From Tragulus kanchil (taxonomy: Eukaryota; Chordata; Mammalia; Artiodactyla; Tragulidae), in assembly GCA_022376925.1 (NCBI GenBank), contig JAIOJX010000031.1, forward strand, positions 142,184,854 through 142,248,853: 64,000 nt of DNA, written 5' to 3'. The notes beneath the pieces are model-generated. The model saw only the letters and a list, made by a program, of their open reading frames with translations, was not told where the DNA came from and made no database searches. Each line of letters begins with the position of its first letter. Within the stretch, counting starts at the first letter, position 1. A program made the translations under genes and the position numbers. Of this stretch, positions 46,901-59,240 are shown piece by piece.

Positions 46901-48091
46901 GCATTTCAGATTGTGGATGTGACATGGACAGATAAAAGGAGAAGCCTTTGAGTGGGAGTTCGGGTTTATTTGCCCGTTTAATGTTGGAGGTCTACCTGGC
47001 TCTTGGCCAGATTTGGTGGGAGTTCGGTAGGATGTGGTGAGAAAACTAGAGGTTAATTTGAGACTTTCCACACATGGATGGGGACAGAGGGCCTGAGTGT
47101 CCCACTCTGATATAATCAGGGTTCTCTTCCCAACAAACCTGCATGTTCAAATGGGAAGACTGCCCACATGGATGGATCTGGGTCTCAAAAGCATGTCAGC
47201 TTTTCTTTAAGATGCAGATGTAGAGAACAGACTTGTGGACCCAGAAGGGGAAGGAGAAGATGGGATGGATGGAAAAGTAGAATCAACACACATACACCAC
47301 CTTGCGTAGGACAGAGAGCTGGTGGGAAGTTGCTATATACCACTGGAAGCTCAGCATGGCCCTCTGTCATGACCTAGGGTGGGATGGGATGGAGAGACTC
47401 AAGAGAGAGGGATATATGGTTAATTATGGGTGATTTGCCTCATGTGTGCCAGAAACCAACACAACAGTGCATAGCACTTTTCCTCCAATTCAAAAATAAT
47501 TTCAAAATATTAAAAAGAAAAGATTTCCAAAAGCTACTGAGCAAGGAGGAAGCTGAGTTCCTTGGCTTTCTCTTAGGTCACTTCATTTTCAAAGATGTCA
47601 CCCTTGCTAATCCCCGGACCGATGAGCAGGACTCTTGGGGAGATTCTCCCCATGTCCCCAAGTCTTCCCCATGAGGCAGTCTCATCTACTTAAAACTGTT
47701 CATAGCAGATGGCAAATCCACTTAGACCCCAAATACGGATTAGCTCTTTAGGCTAGAGCCTCTATTATGTGAGACCAAAGTCCTCATCCACGGTTAGAGA
47801 AACAATAACAGCAAAAGCAACATTTAATTTCTTAAAAATGGAGTGTTTAGTTTATACACTAAAGAGTACAAGATCAACTGTTTCTTTTGGACTAGGGTTA
47901 GAATCTCAAAGAAAATGTGGGATCCACACACCATGGGAGCCATGATGCATGGTGTGGCATAGGCTTCTCTCTCCAGACAGTAGAAAGTTGAGGGGTGGGG
48001 GAAAAGATGTGATTCCATTGCCAAGTTAGTGAGCAGGCCTTGCTGAGAAAGGTAGATAGGAAAGAGGCATTTCAGATTGTGGATGTGACAT
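45810..48091 (+). repeat. stutter duplication 16 (45810-46925 and 46972-48091)
   Basis: Offset about 1,148. The tail of copy 1 (46895-46970) is corrupted: 'gccttgcttggggcatttc' lacks about 20 bases present in copy 2 ('gctgagaaaggtagatagg'), and it ends in 'gataaaaggagaagcctttg'. The copy 2 head has single-base losses ('cccgtttaatg' for 'cccgttttaatg'). Confidence 0.92.
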
Positions 48092-48137
48092 CGGGGAAGC
48101 AGGAATAAAACTGATGATAGCCTACGAAGCCTACTAT

Positions 48138-48330
48138 AGGCTCCCACGGTGGCTCAGATAGTGAAAGAATCCACCTGCAATGTAGGAGACCTGCATTTAA
48201 TCCCTGAGTTGGGGGAAGAGGGCATGGCAACCCACCACAGTATATTTGTCTGGAAAATGGAGGGAGGAGCCTGGCAGGCTACAGTCCATACAGTCGCAAA
48301 GAGTCAGACATGAGTGAAGTAACGTAGCAC
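48138..48330 (+). mobile_element. Bov-A SINE, diverged
   Basis: 'ggctcccacggtggctcag', 'ggcatggcaacccaccacag', 'ggcaggctacagtccataca' and 'gagtcagacatgagtgaag'. Confidence 0.88.
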
Positions 48331-49958
48331 CATGCTAAGTGAATTCTCACTTCCCTCTAAGGATAAGACAAGGAACTGACATTCATATGAGTTTATCAGG
48401 GGCTGAAGGAATTGGTCCCCTCTGGTCATCCTTGGCCCGCACTGGAGGCTTTGGGAAGAGCCTTCTTGCTCTGATGAAAGTTTCTTGGGCTGGAAGCTGG
48501 CATCTCTACCTGAGCGTCCTTGTGTCTATGGAAGTGACCAAGCAGGTCGGTTCCATGTCCATCTCAGATGCTCTGATGGCTGACAGCCAGCCAAGCTGGG
48601 GTTTGGCGCTTATGAATCCAGGTTCTGAGCTGAAAGCCACATTTCTCAAATTGCAGGTCTGAAGCCCAGGCTAAAACACTGAGAGAACACTTTCAGGTCC
48701 TTGGGAACCATCAAAGATTTTAGATCCTGTCTCCATGACTTTCAAATTCCAGGCTGTGCAAGTTTCCAAGAGAGGGGTCTCATCTTCTTTCGCCATATGA
48801 CATTCTTCCTACCACTTTGCCCTTAACAGTCTGATCTTGTGGAAGGGAAAGTGCTGCTTTACGAAAATGCTGAGTATGAGACAGACAAATGAGTCTATGC
48901 TCTGAAGACAGCCTCAGGGGCTTTCCTGCCAGGATGTGGTCAGAAAGCCTCAGGAGCTAATCCTGCTTGACAAGTAAGCATTCAATACTTAGTGAATATT
49001 AGCTAAATGAGTCATTGAATAAACGGATGGATACAATGTTGAGCCCTGGGTTCTGGACCTCAGCTTGTCTTTAATATTCTATGATGCTGTCAAGTCATAT
49101 GTCCTCTAGGATTCTCTCTTAATCTGTGAAATGGGTAGATTCCCCTCTACGTTCTTTGCTTAAACTACCACCAAATGAAATTATTGATGCAGGTGTCTTG
49201 CTACTGGAGTTGGTGCTACCAAGCAAAGGGATGGCCATGCTCAAAGCTGTTCATATAGCTGTTCATGCTCAAAGCTGTTCATTCACGACAGTCTCTGGGT
49301 AAATATCTGTCTGGTATGATGTCCAAGACAGGGTCTAAACAATAGTGTGAAATTTTGCCCTCACCTCTCCTGACACTGGATCTCCAAGCAGATCTGAACA
49401 ATTTGGATTGGTTTTTCTATGAAGGAAGGTAAAGTACAGAGGTGAGAAATTACCAGTGAATACTGACCTTCCAAACTAGGATGGCTAGTCCAAGTTGACT
49501 AGGACCCTTAATACCTGAACTGAATTATCGTAATAATTGTCTCTATATCCGCCTCTTTGGGGGCTGTTCTCTGACCTAAAGAAGGTTGTAAATGTAAAGG
49601 AACAAATCTTCTTTGTAGAAAACCTATCCCTCTTTCATTCATTCACTGAACATTTTTGAGCTGCTGCTATGTGTTGGCTATGTGATAAGTGATAGATATT
49701 TAACTCTTACCTCTAGAAGCTTATAGTCATACTGGAATAACAAAAGATGTTATTCTGAGTGCCAACTTCAATAGTCTGGTGATAACTCCAATGTTAAGGT
49801 TTCTGAGACAACATGAAGACAGATAAAAAAATGTTATAATTAATTAACAAATTTTTCCCAATAGGTATACTAGGGATAGCAGCAAGATAGTTGCTATATA
49901 TTAATAAAGATAAAGAAAAGGTACTAAACCCAATCTTAGGGTTGAATGGCACTATATT
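48331..49958. other. unique DNA with MIR and L2-like pieces
   Basis: 49045-49165 is MIR-like ('aatctgtgaaatgggtagat'). 49630-49745 is L2-like ('tcattcactgaacatttttg', 'gctgctatgtgttggctatg'). A 107-codon frame at 48339-48662 has no domain. This long stretch is not duplicated. Confidence 0.5.
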
Positions 49959-50161
49959 GGGCCTCCTAGTTGGTGCTAGTGGTAAAGAGTCTGCCTACCA
50001 AAGCAGGAGACACAAGAGACTCGGGTTCAATCCCTTGATCTGAAAGATCCCCTGGAGTAGGAAATGGCAACCCACTTCAGTACTCTTGCCTGGGAAATCC
50101 CATGGACAGAGGAGCCTGGTGGGTTACAGTCCATGTGGTCGCAAAGAGTTAGACACGACTG

Positions 50162-50163
<2 letters not shown>
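49959..50163 (+). mobile_element. Bov-tA/Bov-A SINE
   Basis: 'gggcctcctagttggtgcta', 'gcctaccaaagcaggagaca', 'cccatggacagaggagcctg' and 'gttagacacgactgagcac', followed by a long CA tail. Confidence 0.93.

Positions 50164-50209
<46 letters not shown>
50164..50209. repeat. (CA)n microsatellite, 23 units
   Basis: Uninterrupted AC run grown from the tail of the Bov-A SINE, a usual origin for such loci in ruminants. Confidence 0.97.
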
Positions 50210-50211
<2 letters not shown>

Positions 50212-50324
50212 AGAGGACTTAAGGTTTAATATCCTGGTGATATATGAGGAATTTTATACAAAGCCATGCCTGAATACTTCATCTTTCCTTTCACAGTTTT
50301 GATTTTGTTTTGTTTTTACTTTCT

Positions 50325-50614
50325 TTTTTTTTAACTTAATAATTTATTTTTTGTTAATTTGGCCTGTTTTTTGTTTGGTCCTTTATTTTCATCCATCTTT
50401 ATTCTTTGCCTTCTGTGGGTCTCCCATTGCAGTGGCCTCTCTCTATGCAGAGCACTGGTTTCAGGTGCACGCGCTACAGAGCACCCGGCTCTCAATTGGA
50501 CATACCGGTCCAGCCACTCCACGGCATGTGGGATCTTCCCGGGCCAGGGATTGAACCTGTGCACCTTGCACTGCAAAGAGGACTCTTTACCCACTGGACC
50601 ACCAGGGAAACCCC
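50325..50614 (-). mobile_element. tRNA-headed SINE, (TAAA)n-tail family, copy 5
   Basis: Older-looking copy, shorter at the tail. The B-box region reads 'gggattgaacctg' on the plus strand. Target repeat 'gtttttactttct' at 50312-50324 and 'gtttttgctttct' at 50615-50627. Confidence 0.88.
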
Positions 50615-50662
50615 GTTTTTGCTTTCTCAAACTACTTGAAATTTCTACATTCTCTCATTTTA

Positions 50663-50668
<6 letters not shown>

Positions 50669-50693
<25 letters not shown>
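50669..50693. repeat. (GT)n microsatellite
   Basis: About 12 GT units. The stutter copy at 51823-51843 is two units shorter. Confidence 0.95.
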
Positions 50694-51059
50694 CTTTTTT
50701 GCAAATCTATTATTATTTCACAATCCCATGTGGATGGAAAGCAGGCAAATGCAGCCATGGCTGAGAAATAGTTTTCTCATAACAAGTCCAAAACCACTTT
50801 GTTTGCACAAGGAATCCTCACTTTGAACAATGTCTCACTTTTTTCCAATCAAGTCTGCTTGAGCTCACTTTCTTCTTCCTTGCAGTGAGGATGACTCCCG
50901 TTATTCAGAAACTGGAGAAAGTCCAATCCATGTCTCTCTATATAGCAACTATTCTCACCTAGTTTTTAAGACAGTCATTTCTAATTCCCTTCCACTTTGC
51001 TGCCAAGCAAAAACCCAAAGACAGATCATCCCCTTCCTCCTTCGGGGGCTCTGCCAGGT

Positions 51060-51400
51060 GTTGTCAGGAGAGGTTATTTAAGGAAAAACACCCAACAGGG
51101 TGTCCAGCCATAAAGCTTGCTGAGACTTTGCCCCAGGGGGAATGTAGGCACTTGGGTTTTTCCTCACTAAGCCCCTCCTCAGACTCGGCCTTTACAACTC
51201 CATGTTTGCAGCCCTCGGACTGCTTACATAAACACGCTCTCCTAACAGCGCCTGGCAGCCCAATATAAAATTAATTTTACTGTATCTTGCAAGTCATATA
51301 GAGCCTTTATTGTGAAGGGTAGCATTAGATCTTTTCATAAAGACTAGCAGATAATTTTATCTAATTTCATTGACTGTGGTTAAATAGTGGTTTCTCTTTT
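51060..51400. promoter_or_regulatory. candidate conserved non-coding block
   Basis: Unique, repeat-free sequence with 'ccaatataaaattaatttta', 'gcctttattgtgaagggtag', 'agataattttatctaatttc' and 'ctgcttacataaacacgc'. The composition and Hox/GATA-like cores resemble vertebrate conserved non-coding elements. It appears in full at 52210-52550, with its 3' part again near 53552-53640. Confidence 0.35.
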
Positions 51401-51613
51401 TTTTCCTTTTTAATTTAACCCCTTTGGTTGCTACTTAACGAGGTCCCTTCCAATCTCTCTGCCCCTTTTTTTTAAAACCCTCTGCTCTATCTTCAGAGAT
51501 CTCACTGTAGTCTGAAATGATACATTTGTGGGGATATTTCCACGATAACTCTTTCCTAGACACTAAACTGTATGATGCATAAATGACATTTTTCGATCTT
51601 GTAGCTCTCGAGC

Positions 51614-51769
51614 AGGCTGGTTTCAGGTGCACGCACAGAGCACCCGGTTTTGGACATACCGGTCCAGCCACTCCACGGCATGTGGGATCTTCCCGGGCCA
51701 GGGATTGAACCTGTGCACCTTGCACTGCAAAGAGGACTCTTTACCCACTGGACCACCAGGGAAACCCCG
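51614..51769 (-). mobile_element. half SINE created by stutter 17
   Basis: The head portion of the SINE at 50325-50614 without its tail, starting at the stutter junction. Confidence 0.88.
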
Positions 51770-52756
51770 TTTTTGCTTTCTCAAACTACTTGAAATTTCT
51801 ACATTCTCTCATTTTACATTTTGTGTGTGTGTGTGTGTGTGTGCTTTTTTGCAAATCTATTATTATTTCACAATCCCATGTGGATGGAAAGCAGGCAAAT
51901 GCAGCCATGGCTGAGAAATAGTTTTCTCATAACAAGTCCAAAACCACTTTGTTTGCACAAGGAATCCTCACTTTGAACAATGTCTCACTTTTTTCCAATC
52001 AAGTCTGCTTGAGCTCACTTTCTTCTTCCTTGCAGTGAGGATGACTCCCGTTATTCAGAAACTGGAGAAAGTCCAATCCATGTCTCTCTATATAGCAACT
52101 ATTCTCACCTAGTTTTTAAGACAGTCATTTCTAATTCCCTTCCACTTTGCTGCCAAGCAAAAACCCAAAGACAGATCATCCCCTTCCTCCTTCGGGGGCT
52201 CTGCCAGGTGTTGTCAGGAGAGGTTATTTAAGGAAAAACACCCAACAGGGTGTCCAGCCATAAAGCTTGCTGAGACTTTGCCCCAGGGGGAATGTAGGCA
52301 CTTGGGTTTTTCCTCACTAAGCCCCTCCTCAGACTCGGCCTTTACAACTCCATGTTTGCAGCCCTCGGACTGCTTACATAAACACGCTCTCCTAACAGCG
52401 CCTGGCAGCCCAATATAAAATTAATTTTACTGTATCTTGCAAGTCATATAGAGCCTTTATTGTGAAGGGTAGCATTAGATCTTTTCATAAAGACTAGCAG
52501 ATAATTTTATCTAATTTCATTGACTGTGGTTAAATAGTGGTTTCTCTTTTTTTTCCTTTTTAATTTAACCCCTTTGGTTGCTACTTAACGAGGTCCCTTC
52601 CAATCTCTCTGCCCCTTTTTTTTAAAACCCTCTGCTCTATCTTCAGAGATCTCACTGTAGTCTGAAATGATACATTTGTGGGGATATTTCCACGATAACT
52701 CTTTCCTAGACACTAAACTGTATGATGCATAAATGACATTTTTCGATCTTGTAGTT

Positions 52757-53325
52757 CATTCTGTTAATGAGCGCCAAACACAGGTCCTAGCATGAGAACT
52801 ACATGTTGAGAAGTAGATAGCTGCTGCTTCTCTTGAGGCCTCACCTGCTCCTCTGACCCTCAGTGAAGCAGCACAGAGGAGTAAGAAGGGTCTCCCAGTC
52901 TGTCTCTCAAAGTGTGATTAGACCTCAGTGAATTTGTAGATACAGTGAATTTACACGTATCTAAATTGCTCTGCTTTTGAAGATATTGGCCCTTTAAGCC
53001 TGAACCTGAGGCATTTGGGGGTCAGATCAGAAAAGATTCCATACAGGCAACAGGGGTACATCTCCTTTCTCAGCCTTAGGTCGAAGGACATGATTGTGAT
53101 GAGTCTGTCTGATCCAGGACATTATATATAATTATTTATTGGCTTCTCTACACCTCTCAGTTGCCTAGGAAGGTATACAAGTGACGGTGCATTTTCAGGT
53201 CATAGTTAATGAGTAGCAAAGCTTGGATCTGAAGACAGCTTAAATTGACCTCCAAGCCTGTTCTACTTTTTAATCCATTCTGCTACTAGGTTCAAGTTGC
53301 TGCATCACCCAACAGCACCACAAGC
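52757..53325. other. unique DNA ending in a MIR fragment
   Basis: 53195-53290 ('gagtagcaaagcttggatct', 'gacctccaagcctgttctac') is an antisense MIR end. The rest is unassigned. Repeated at 53862-54430. Confidence 0.45.
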
Positions 53326-53328
53326 CGT

Positions 53329-53516
53329 CAGCCTTCTCACCTGGCTCAGCAATAAAGAATTCACCTGCCATGCAGGAGACATGATGGGTTTGATCCTTAG
53401 GTCAGGAAGATCCTCTGGAGAAAGGAAAGACAATCCATTCCAGTATTTGTGCCTAGATAATCCTGCAAACAGAGGCGCCTGGAATGCTACAGTCCATTGT
53501 GTTGCAAAGATTCAGG
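53329..53516 (+). mobile_element. Bov-A SINE (cut by stutter)
   Basis: 'gccttctcacctggctcagc', 'ggtcaggaagatcctctgga' and 'ggcgcctggaatgctacagt'. The terminal part is corrupted at the stutter break. Confidence 0.85.
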
Positions 53517-54433
53517 AGCACAACATGGAAAGACAATCCAGTCAGAATTCAGTATCTTGCAAGTCATATAGAGCCTTTATTGTGAAGGGTAGCATTAGAT
53601 CTTTAAAGCAGCGATCTAATTTCATTGACTGTGGTTAAATAGTGGTTTCTCTTTTTTTTCCCTTTTAATTTAACCCCTTTGGTTGCTACTTAACGAGGTC
53701 CCTTCCAATCTCTCTGCCCCTTTTTTTTAAAACCCTCTGCTCTATCTTCAGAGATCTCACTGTAGTCTGAAATGATACATTTGTGGGGATATTTCCACGA
53801 TAACTCTTTCCTAGACACTAAACTGTATGATGCATAAATGACATTTTTCGATCTTGTAGTTCATTCTGTTAATGAGCGCCAAACACAGGTCCTAGCATGA
53901 GAACTACATGTTGAGAAGTAGATAGCTGCTGCTTCTCTTGAGGCCTCACCTGCTCCTCTGACCCTCAGTGAAGCAGCACAGAGGAGTAAGAAGGGTCTCC
54001 CAGTCTGTCTCTCAAAGTGTGATTAGACCTCAGTGAATTTGTAGATACAGTGAATTTACACGTATCTAAATTGCTCTGCTTTTGAAGATATTGGCCCTTT
54101 AAGCCTGAACCTGAGGCATTTGGGGGTCAGATCAGAAAAGATTCCATACAGGCAACAGGGGTACATCTCCTTTCTCAGCCTTAGGTCGAAGGACATGATT
54201 GTGATGAGTCTGTCTGATCCAGGACATTATATATAATTATTTATTGGCTTCTCTACACCTCTCAGTTGCCTAGGAAGGTATACAAGTGACGGTGCATTTT
54301 CAGGTCATAGTTAATGAGTAGCAAAGCTTGGATCTGAAGACAGCTTAAATTGACCTCCAAGCCTGTTCTACTTTTTAATCCATTCTGCTACTAGGTTCAA
54401 GTTGCTGCATCACCCAACAGCACCACAAGCCGT

Positions 54434-54642
54434 CAGCCTTCTCACCTGGCTCAGCAATAAAGAATTCACCTGCCATGCAGGAGACATGATGGGTTTGATC
54501 CTTAGGTCAGGAAGATCCTCTGGAGAAAGGAAAGACAATCCATTCCAGTATTTGTGCCTAGATAATCCTGCAAACAGAGGCGCCTGGAATGCTACAGTCC
54601 ATGGGGTTGCAAAGATTCAGACACAACTGAGCACACAGGCAT
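54434..54642 (+). mobile_element. Bov-A SINE
   Basis: The same element with its proper end ('ccatggggttgcaaagattc', 'agacacaactgagcacac'). Confidence 0.9.
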
Positions 54643-55265
54643 GCGCCACAACCCCTCATGCACATCTTGGAATCCCGCAGAATGATCAAGAATGGTGGTC
54701 GCCAGCCCGCCTGTCTGGTGGGTGCTTCGCTTTCTCAGGGCTGTGCTCACTTTCTTTCTCTATATAGATCAGGATGCACGATAGACCTCCCTCCTTCCTC
54801 CCCTCCAAATCAGCCTCCTGGGGCCTTCCAGCTGACAGCTGCGGAAAGGACAGAGCGCCTGCTGAAAAAAAAGGGTCCCTAATTTCCCTCTGGCAGGAGA
54901 CTGCGGTCCAACTTTGGAGAGGACAATTAGCATGCTCTCAGCTGGAACAATGGGAGCAGCAACAGATGCTTTCCGTCCCAGGGATGCTCCAAGCTGCATC
55001 CCTTGCTAATGGGAGGCTCTCTTTCTCCCTGTGGAGGAAACCTGGCAGCCATGCCAGCAGCCCTGGTAGGACTGGCCACTGAGCTGGTATGAGGCAAGCG
55101 TTATCAGAGCAAAGCACGGGAGCAAGGGCCCGCAGAAGCTCCTTTGCGAACCTCTTCACATGGGGTGAGGGGAAAATGGCCACCTTATCTTTCTCCTGGG
55201 CCAGCAGTACTGGGAACCTGTTCTGCTCTGAATTAGAGGTTCAACGAACTATGAAAATGAGGCCA
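54643..55265. other. unique, GC-richer non-coding DNA
   Basis: Several overlapping frames on both strands (54774-55082 plus, 54938-55183 minus) reflect the GC-rich composition. No domain or splice structure supports an exon. Confidence 0.45.
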
Positions 55266-55269
55266 AAGG

Positions 55270-55478
55270 ATTAAGAGCAAGAAATCCAGAGCAGACAGAT
55301 GCAGGTTTGAGTCCCAGGGTTGACCCTTCCTGGCCATGGTCCTTGGAAAAATTCTTAATTTTTCTAAGACTCCATTTTCCTATTTATATAACAAGGAAAT
55401 AATGACCTGTACATCATAGGTTTTGTGGGGGGAGGGTGAAATAAAATAATATATGCAAACACCTTACAGTGAAAAATG
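55270..55478 (+). mobile_element. MIR SINE
   Basis: 'gatgcaggtttgagtcccag', 'ttctaagactccattttcct', 'caaggaaataatgacctgta' and 'gcaaacaccttaca' follow the MIR layout. Confidence 0.75.
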
Positions 55479-55529
55479 TTTCTTATAAAAGGGACTGTTT
55501 GGGTCATAATTATCTTTGTCTCTGGATCC

Positions 55530-55675
55530 CTAGGTATGGAAGATCCCTAGGAAAAGGGCATGGCAACCCACTTCAGTATTCCTGCCAGGAGAATTCCCTT
55601 GGACACAGGAGCCCGGGAGGCTACAGTCCATGGGGTCACAAAGAGTCGAACGTGCCTGAAGCAACTTAGCACCCA
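55530..55675 (+). mobile_element. Bov-A SINE fragment
   Basis: 5' truncated: 'ggcatggcaacccacttcag', 'ggctacagtccatggggtca' and 'gtgcctgaagcaacttagc'. Confidence 0.88.
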
Positions 55676-56330
55676 TGCACTGGAGACTAACACATAGTAT
55701 GTGTTCCATAATACATACCTAGGCTTAGAGCCTTTTAGAGACAGAGGGACCTGTTGAGATCCTCCAGCCTAATGGATGTTCAGATTGTTTACCTGGAGGT
55801 GTTGCAGGGGATCTGAAACCATTTTTTTGAATATTTATTTGTTAATCATGCTGTGGTGAATTTCTAAAATTCAGCTGCTTATGAGTTAGTAAAATATATT
55901 TTAGTCTGTTGATGACTCTACAGATGTTAAACTGTGTTGCCAGGGTAACTCACTTCTCTGAAGGAAGACCTTGTAATTCTGATGAAACTGAAGGTTCTGA
56001 GACTGACAAATGAGCATTTTCTATTTACAAGGGCTTGTCTGTGAGAATTTCCTTGCTTTGCCATGAAAACAAAAATTAAACATTAAGCAGATGATTGGAA
56101 TAGGCATAAAGCTTCATGAGAGTCTTTTCCAGTAAGTCTGCTTCACATCACCATAATCTAGGTGTGACTGTGAAGTATTTGCTAGATGTGGTTAATACTG
56201 ATGATCAGTTGACCTTGACAATCTAGGTGGGCTACACCCCATCAGCTTAAAGGCCATAATACAAAGCCTGAGGTTTTGTTAAGGAAGAATAAAGTGTTAG
56301 TTCAAGCCTAAGAGTTTCCAACCTTAGGAA
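55676..56330. other. unique non-coding DNA
   Basis: No repeat recognised. Duplicated from 55839 onward. Confidence 0.45.
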
Positions 56331-58078
56331 ATGTACAGATTTTGGAACTGTGAGTCCTCACAGTCACATAAGCTAATTCTTTGAAATCAACCCCTTTGTA
56401 TCTACGTACACCTCTGCATCTATCCTGTGGCTCTGTTTCTCTGGTAGGACCCTGATAACATGCCGATCATTAACTGCAACAACAGAAAGAACAAGATGCC
56501 TTCAGATGAGGGTGAGAGATGTAAAGGAAACAAAAAAACGTGATGCGATACAGGGCGATGGGAGGAAACTACTCTGGGTAGGGCTATAGGGAAGAGTCTT
56601 TGAGAAAACTATATTTGAGTTGAGATTTGGAAGGTGAGAGAAAGCCAGCCAGGTAAAGGTCAGGAGAGCAAACTACCAAGGCAATAAATCAGCTGCCACT
56701 GGTGGTGGCAGAGCAGAAGGGCTGCTTCTCTAGGGATAAGAGGTATGGTGATACAGGGGAGGCATAGACAGAGGCCAGATGAGAAGAAACCAAGGGGGCC
56801 AAGGACAAGTGCATAGATGTCATTCAAATACAGATGGTTGTCATGGGAGGGTTTTAATCAGGGACTTTAGGAAAACCTTACGGGGGGATTCTTTATTAGT
56901 AAAAGAGGTTATTCTACCAGGCCTTTTAACAAGCTATGGAAACTGAATGTTAATCATGCTGTGGTGAATTTCTAAAATTCAGCTGCTTATGAGTTAGTAA
57001 AATATATTTTAGTCTGTTGATGACTCTACAGATGTTAAACTGTGTTGCCAGGGTAACTCACTTCTCTGAAGGAAGACCTTGTAATTCTGATGAAACTGAA
57101 GGTTCTGAGACTGACAAATGAGCATTTTCTATTTACAAGGGCTTGTCTGTGAGAATTTCCTTGCTTTGCCATGAAAACAAAAATTAAACATTAAGCAGAT
57201 GATTGGAATAGGCATAAAGCTTCATGAGAGTCTTTTCCAGTAAGTCTGCTTCACATCACCATAATCTAGGTGTGACTGTGAAGTATTTGCTAGATGTGGT
57301 TAATACTGATGATCAGTTGACCTTGACAATCTAGGTGGGCTACACCCCATCAGCTTAAAGGCCATAATACAAAGCCTGAGGTTTTGTTAAGGAAGAATAA
57401 AGTGTTAGTTCAAGCCTAAGAGTTTCCAACCTTAGGAAATGTACAGATTTTGGAACTGTGAGTCCTCACAGTCACATAAGCTAATTCTTTGAAATCAACC
57501 CCTTTGTATCTACGACACCTCTGCATCTATCCTGTGGCTCTGTTTCTCTGGTAGGACCCTGATAACATGCCGATCATTAACTGCAACAACAGAAAGAACA
57601 AGATGCCTTCAGATGAGGGTGAGAGATGTAAAGGAAACAAAAAAACGTGATGCGATACAGGGCGATGGGAGGAAACTACTCTGGGTAGGGCTATAGGGAA
57701 GAGTCTTTGAGAAAACTATATTTGAGTTGAGATTTGGAAGGTGAGAGAAAGCCAGCCAGGTAAAGGTCAGGAGAGCAAACTACCAAGGCAATAAATCAGC
57801 TGCCACTGGTGGTGGCAGAGCAGAAGGGCTGCTTCTCTAGGGATAAGAGGTATGGTGATACAGGGGAGGCATAGACAGAGGCCAGATGAGAAGAAACCAA
57901 GGGGGCCAAGGACAAGTGCATAGATGTCATTCAAATACAGATGGTTGTCATGGGAGGGTTTTAATCAGGGACTTTAGGAAAACCTTACTGGATGTATTTG
58001 TAAAAGGGAGATTCTTTATTAGTAAAAGAGAAGTTCTCATTCCCTACCAGGCTCTTTTACAACAAGCTACAAGGATTG
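55839..58078 (+). repeat. stutter duplication 19 (55839-56946 and 56948-58078)
   Basis: Offset about 1,108. The tail of copy 1 (56878-56946) has many losses against copy 2 ('accttacggggggattc' for 'accttactggatgtatttg' and onward). Interiors are nearly identical. Confidence 0.93.
56330..56465. mobile_element. LTR-like fossil, family uncertain
   Basis: 'ttttggaactgtgagtcctc' and 'tgtggctctgtttctctggt', then 'aggaccctgataaca' resemble a common mammalian LTR end. Repeated at 57438-57572. Confidence 0.4.
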
Positions 58079-58145
58079 CATGCAATATGGTATATGAAAA
58101 TGTTTTCTAAAGCCTAGAGTCTATTCCACCCAAGGATAATTGTGC

Positions 58146-58350
58146 ATGCATGCTCAGTTGCTCAGTCATGTCCAACTCTTTGAGACCCTCTTGGACAGTA
58201 GCCTGCTAGGCTCCTCTGCCCATTGGATTTTCCAGGCAAGACTACTGGAGTCAATTGACCCTTCCTACTCCAACTCAGGGATCAAACCCACATCTCTTAT
58301 GTCTCCTGCACTGGCAGTCAGATTTTTACCACTGCACTGTCTGGGAAGCC
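58146..58350 (-). mobile_element. Bov-A SINE
   Basis: Antisense: 'cagttgctcagtcatgtcca', 'tgctaggctcctctgcccat' and 'ccaggcaagactactggagt', with the tRNA-like head at 58300-58350. Its 5' half recurs at 59367-59474. Confidence 0.88.
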
Positions 58351-58829
58351 AAGGGTAAGAGATTTTTATTAATCAGGGGAGATGAACTAAGTATGTGGAG
58401 GTAGGAGCTCAATTCCTGTAGGATTACATATAAACCTATTATAAAAAGTAATCTTCTTTGGCTTTCCAGTATCTGTCTGGGTTAAATCTCCATGGACCTT
58501 AGTTTTGTCAGACTCACTGAGAATGACATATTCCTCAGCTTTGTTTAGAAAATGCCCCCTGAATAGCTCTTCTGACCCTGATAACTGCCCCTTCCCTAAA
58601 GACATCTTGTATGTTTCCAGTACCTGGAGATCAAAAACTTTGTCCAGGCCCACCACCAATTTGAAACAAAGCAATAGAGAGAGACCTTCTTTCTCCACTT
58701 TCCTTTATCATGAGTTCTCAGAGATCTGTGAGCTCATCTAAATAGAGTAGAACTATCAGACAGAACATATCTGAGGGCAAGGGATTAAGTTTAACAGGGA
58801 AATAATTGGCTCACATAATTAAATTAAAT
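58351..58829. other. unique non-coding DNA
   Basis: A 103-codon antisense frame (58387-58698, again at 59510) has no recognisable domain. Confidence 0.45.
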
Positions 58830-59240
58830 ATGGTTTTTCCAGTAGTCATGTACAGATGTGAGAGGTGGACCACACAGAAGGTTGAGCATCAAAGAATGAA
58901 GCTTTTGAACTTTGGTGCTGGAGAAGACTCTTGAGAGTCAAGAAGATCAAACCAGTCAATCCTAAAGGAAATAAATCCTGAATATTCATTGGAAAAACTG
59001 ATGCTGAAGTTCCAGTACTTTGGCCATCTGATGCAAAGAGCTCACTCATTGGGAAAGATCCTGATGCTGGGAAAGACTGAGGCAAAAAGAGAAGGGATGG
59101 CAGAGGGTGAGATGGTTGAAGAGCATCACCGACTCAACAGACATGAATTTGAGCAAACTCTGGACATAGTGAAGGACAGGGGAGTCTGGCATGCTGCAGT
59201 CTGTGAGGTTGCAAAGAGTCAGACATGACTTAACCAACAA
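58830..59240 (+). mobile_element. BovB LINE 3' end
   Basis: 'tttttccagtagtcatgtac', 'ggaccacacagaaggttgag', 'tgctgaagttccagtacttt' and 'gagtcagacatgacttaacc'. 5' truncated, multiple frame breaks. Confidence 0.93.

Larger units (their letters stand above)
50453..52756 (+). repeat. stutter duplication 17 (50453-51605 and 51612-52756)
   Basis: Offset about 1,150. Copy 2 starts inside the SINE with losses ('acgcacagagcacccggttt' for 'acgcgctacagagcacccgg'). The GT run differs: 25 bases at 50669-50693 and 21 at 51823-51843. Confidence 0.93.
52432..54620 (+). repeat. stutter duplication 18 (52432-53516 and 53552-54620)
   Basis: Offset 1,105. Copy 1 ends inside a Bov-A SINE with a corrupted tail ('ttcaggagcacaacatgg' for 'ttcagacacaactgagc'). 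The copy 2 head has lost about 17 bases ('atctttaaagcagcgatct'). It chains with duplication 17. Confidence 0.93.

Noticed and set aside
50164..50209. CA tract as a regulatory Z-DNA element
   Set aside because: It is the expanded tail of a Bov-A SINE. Nothing else in the context points to regulation.
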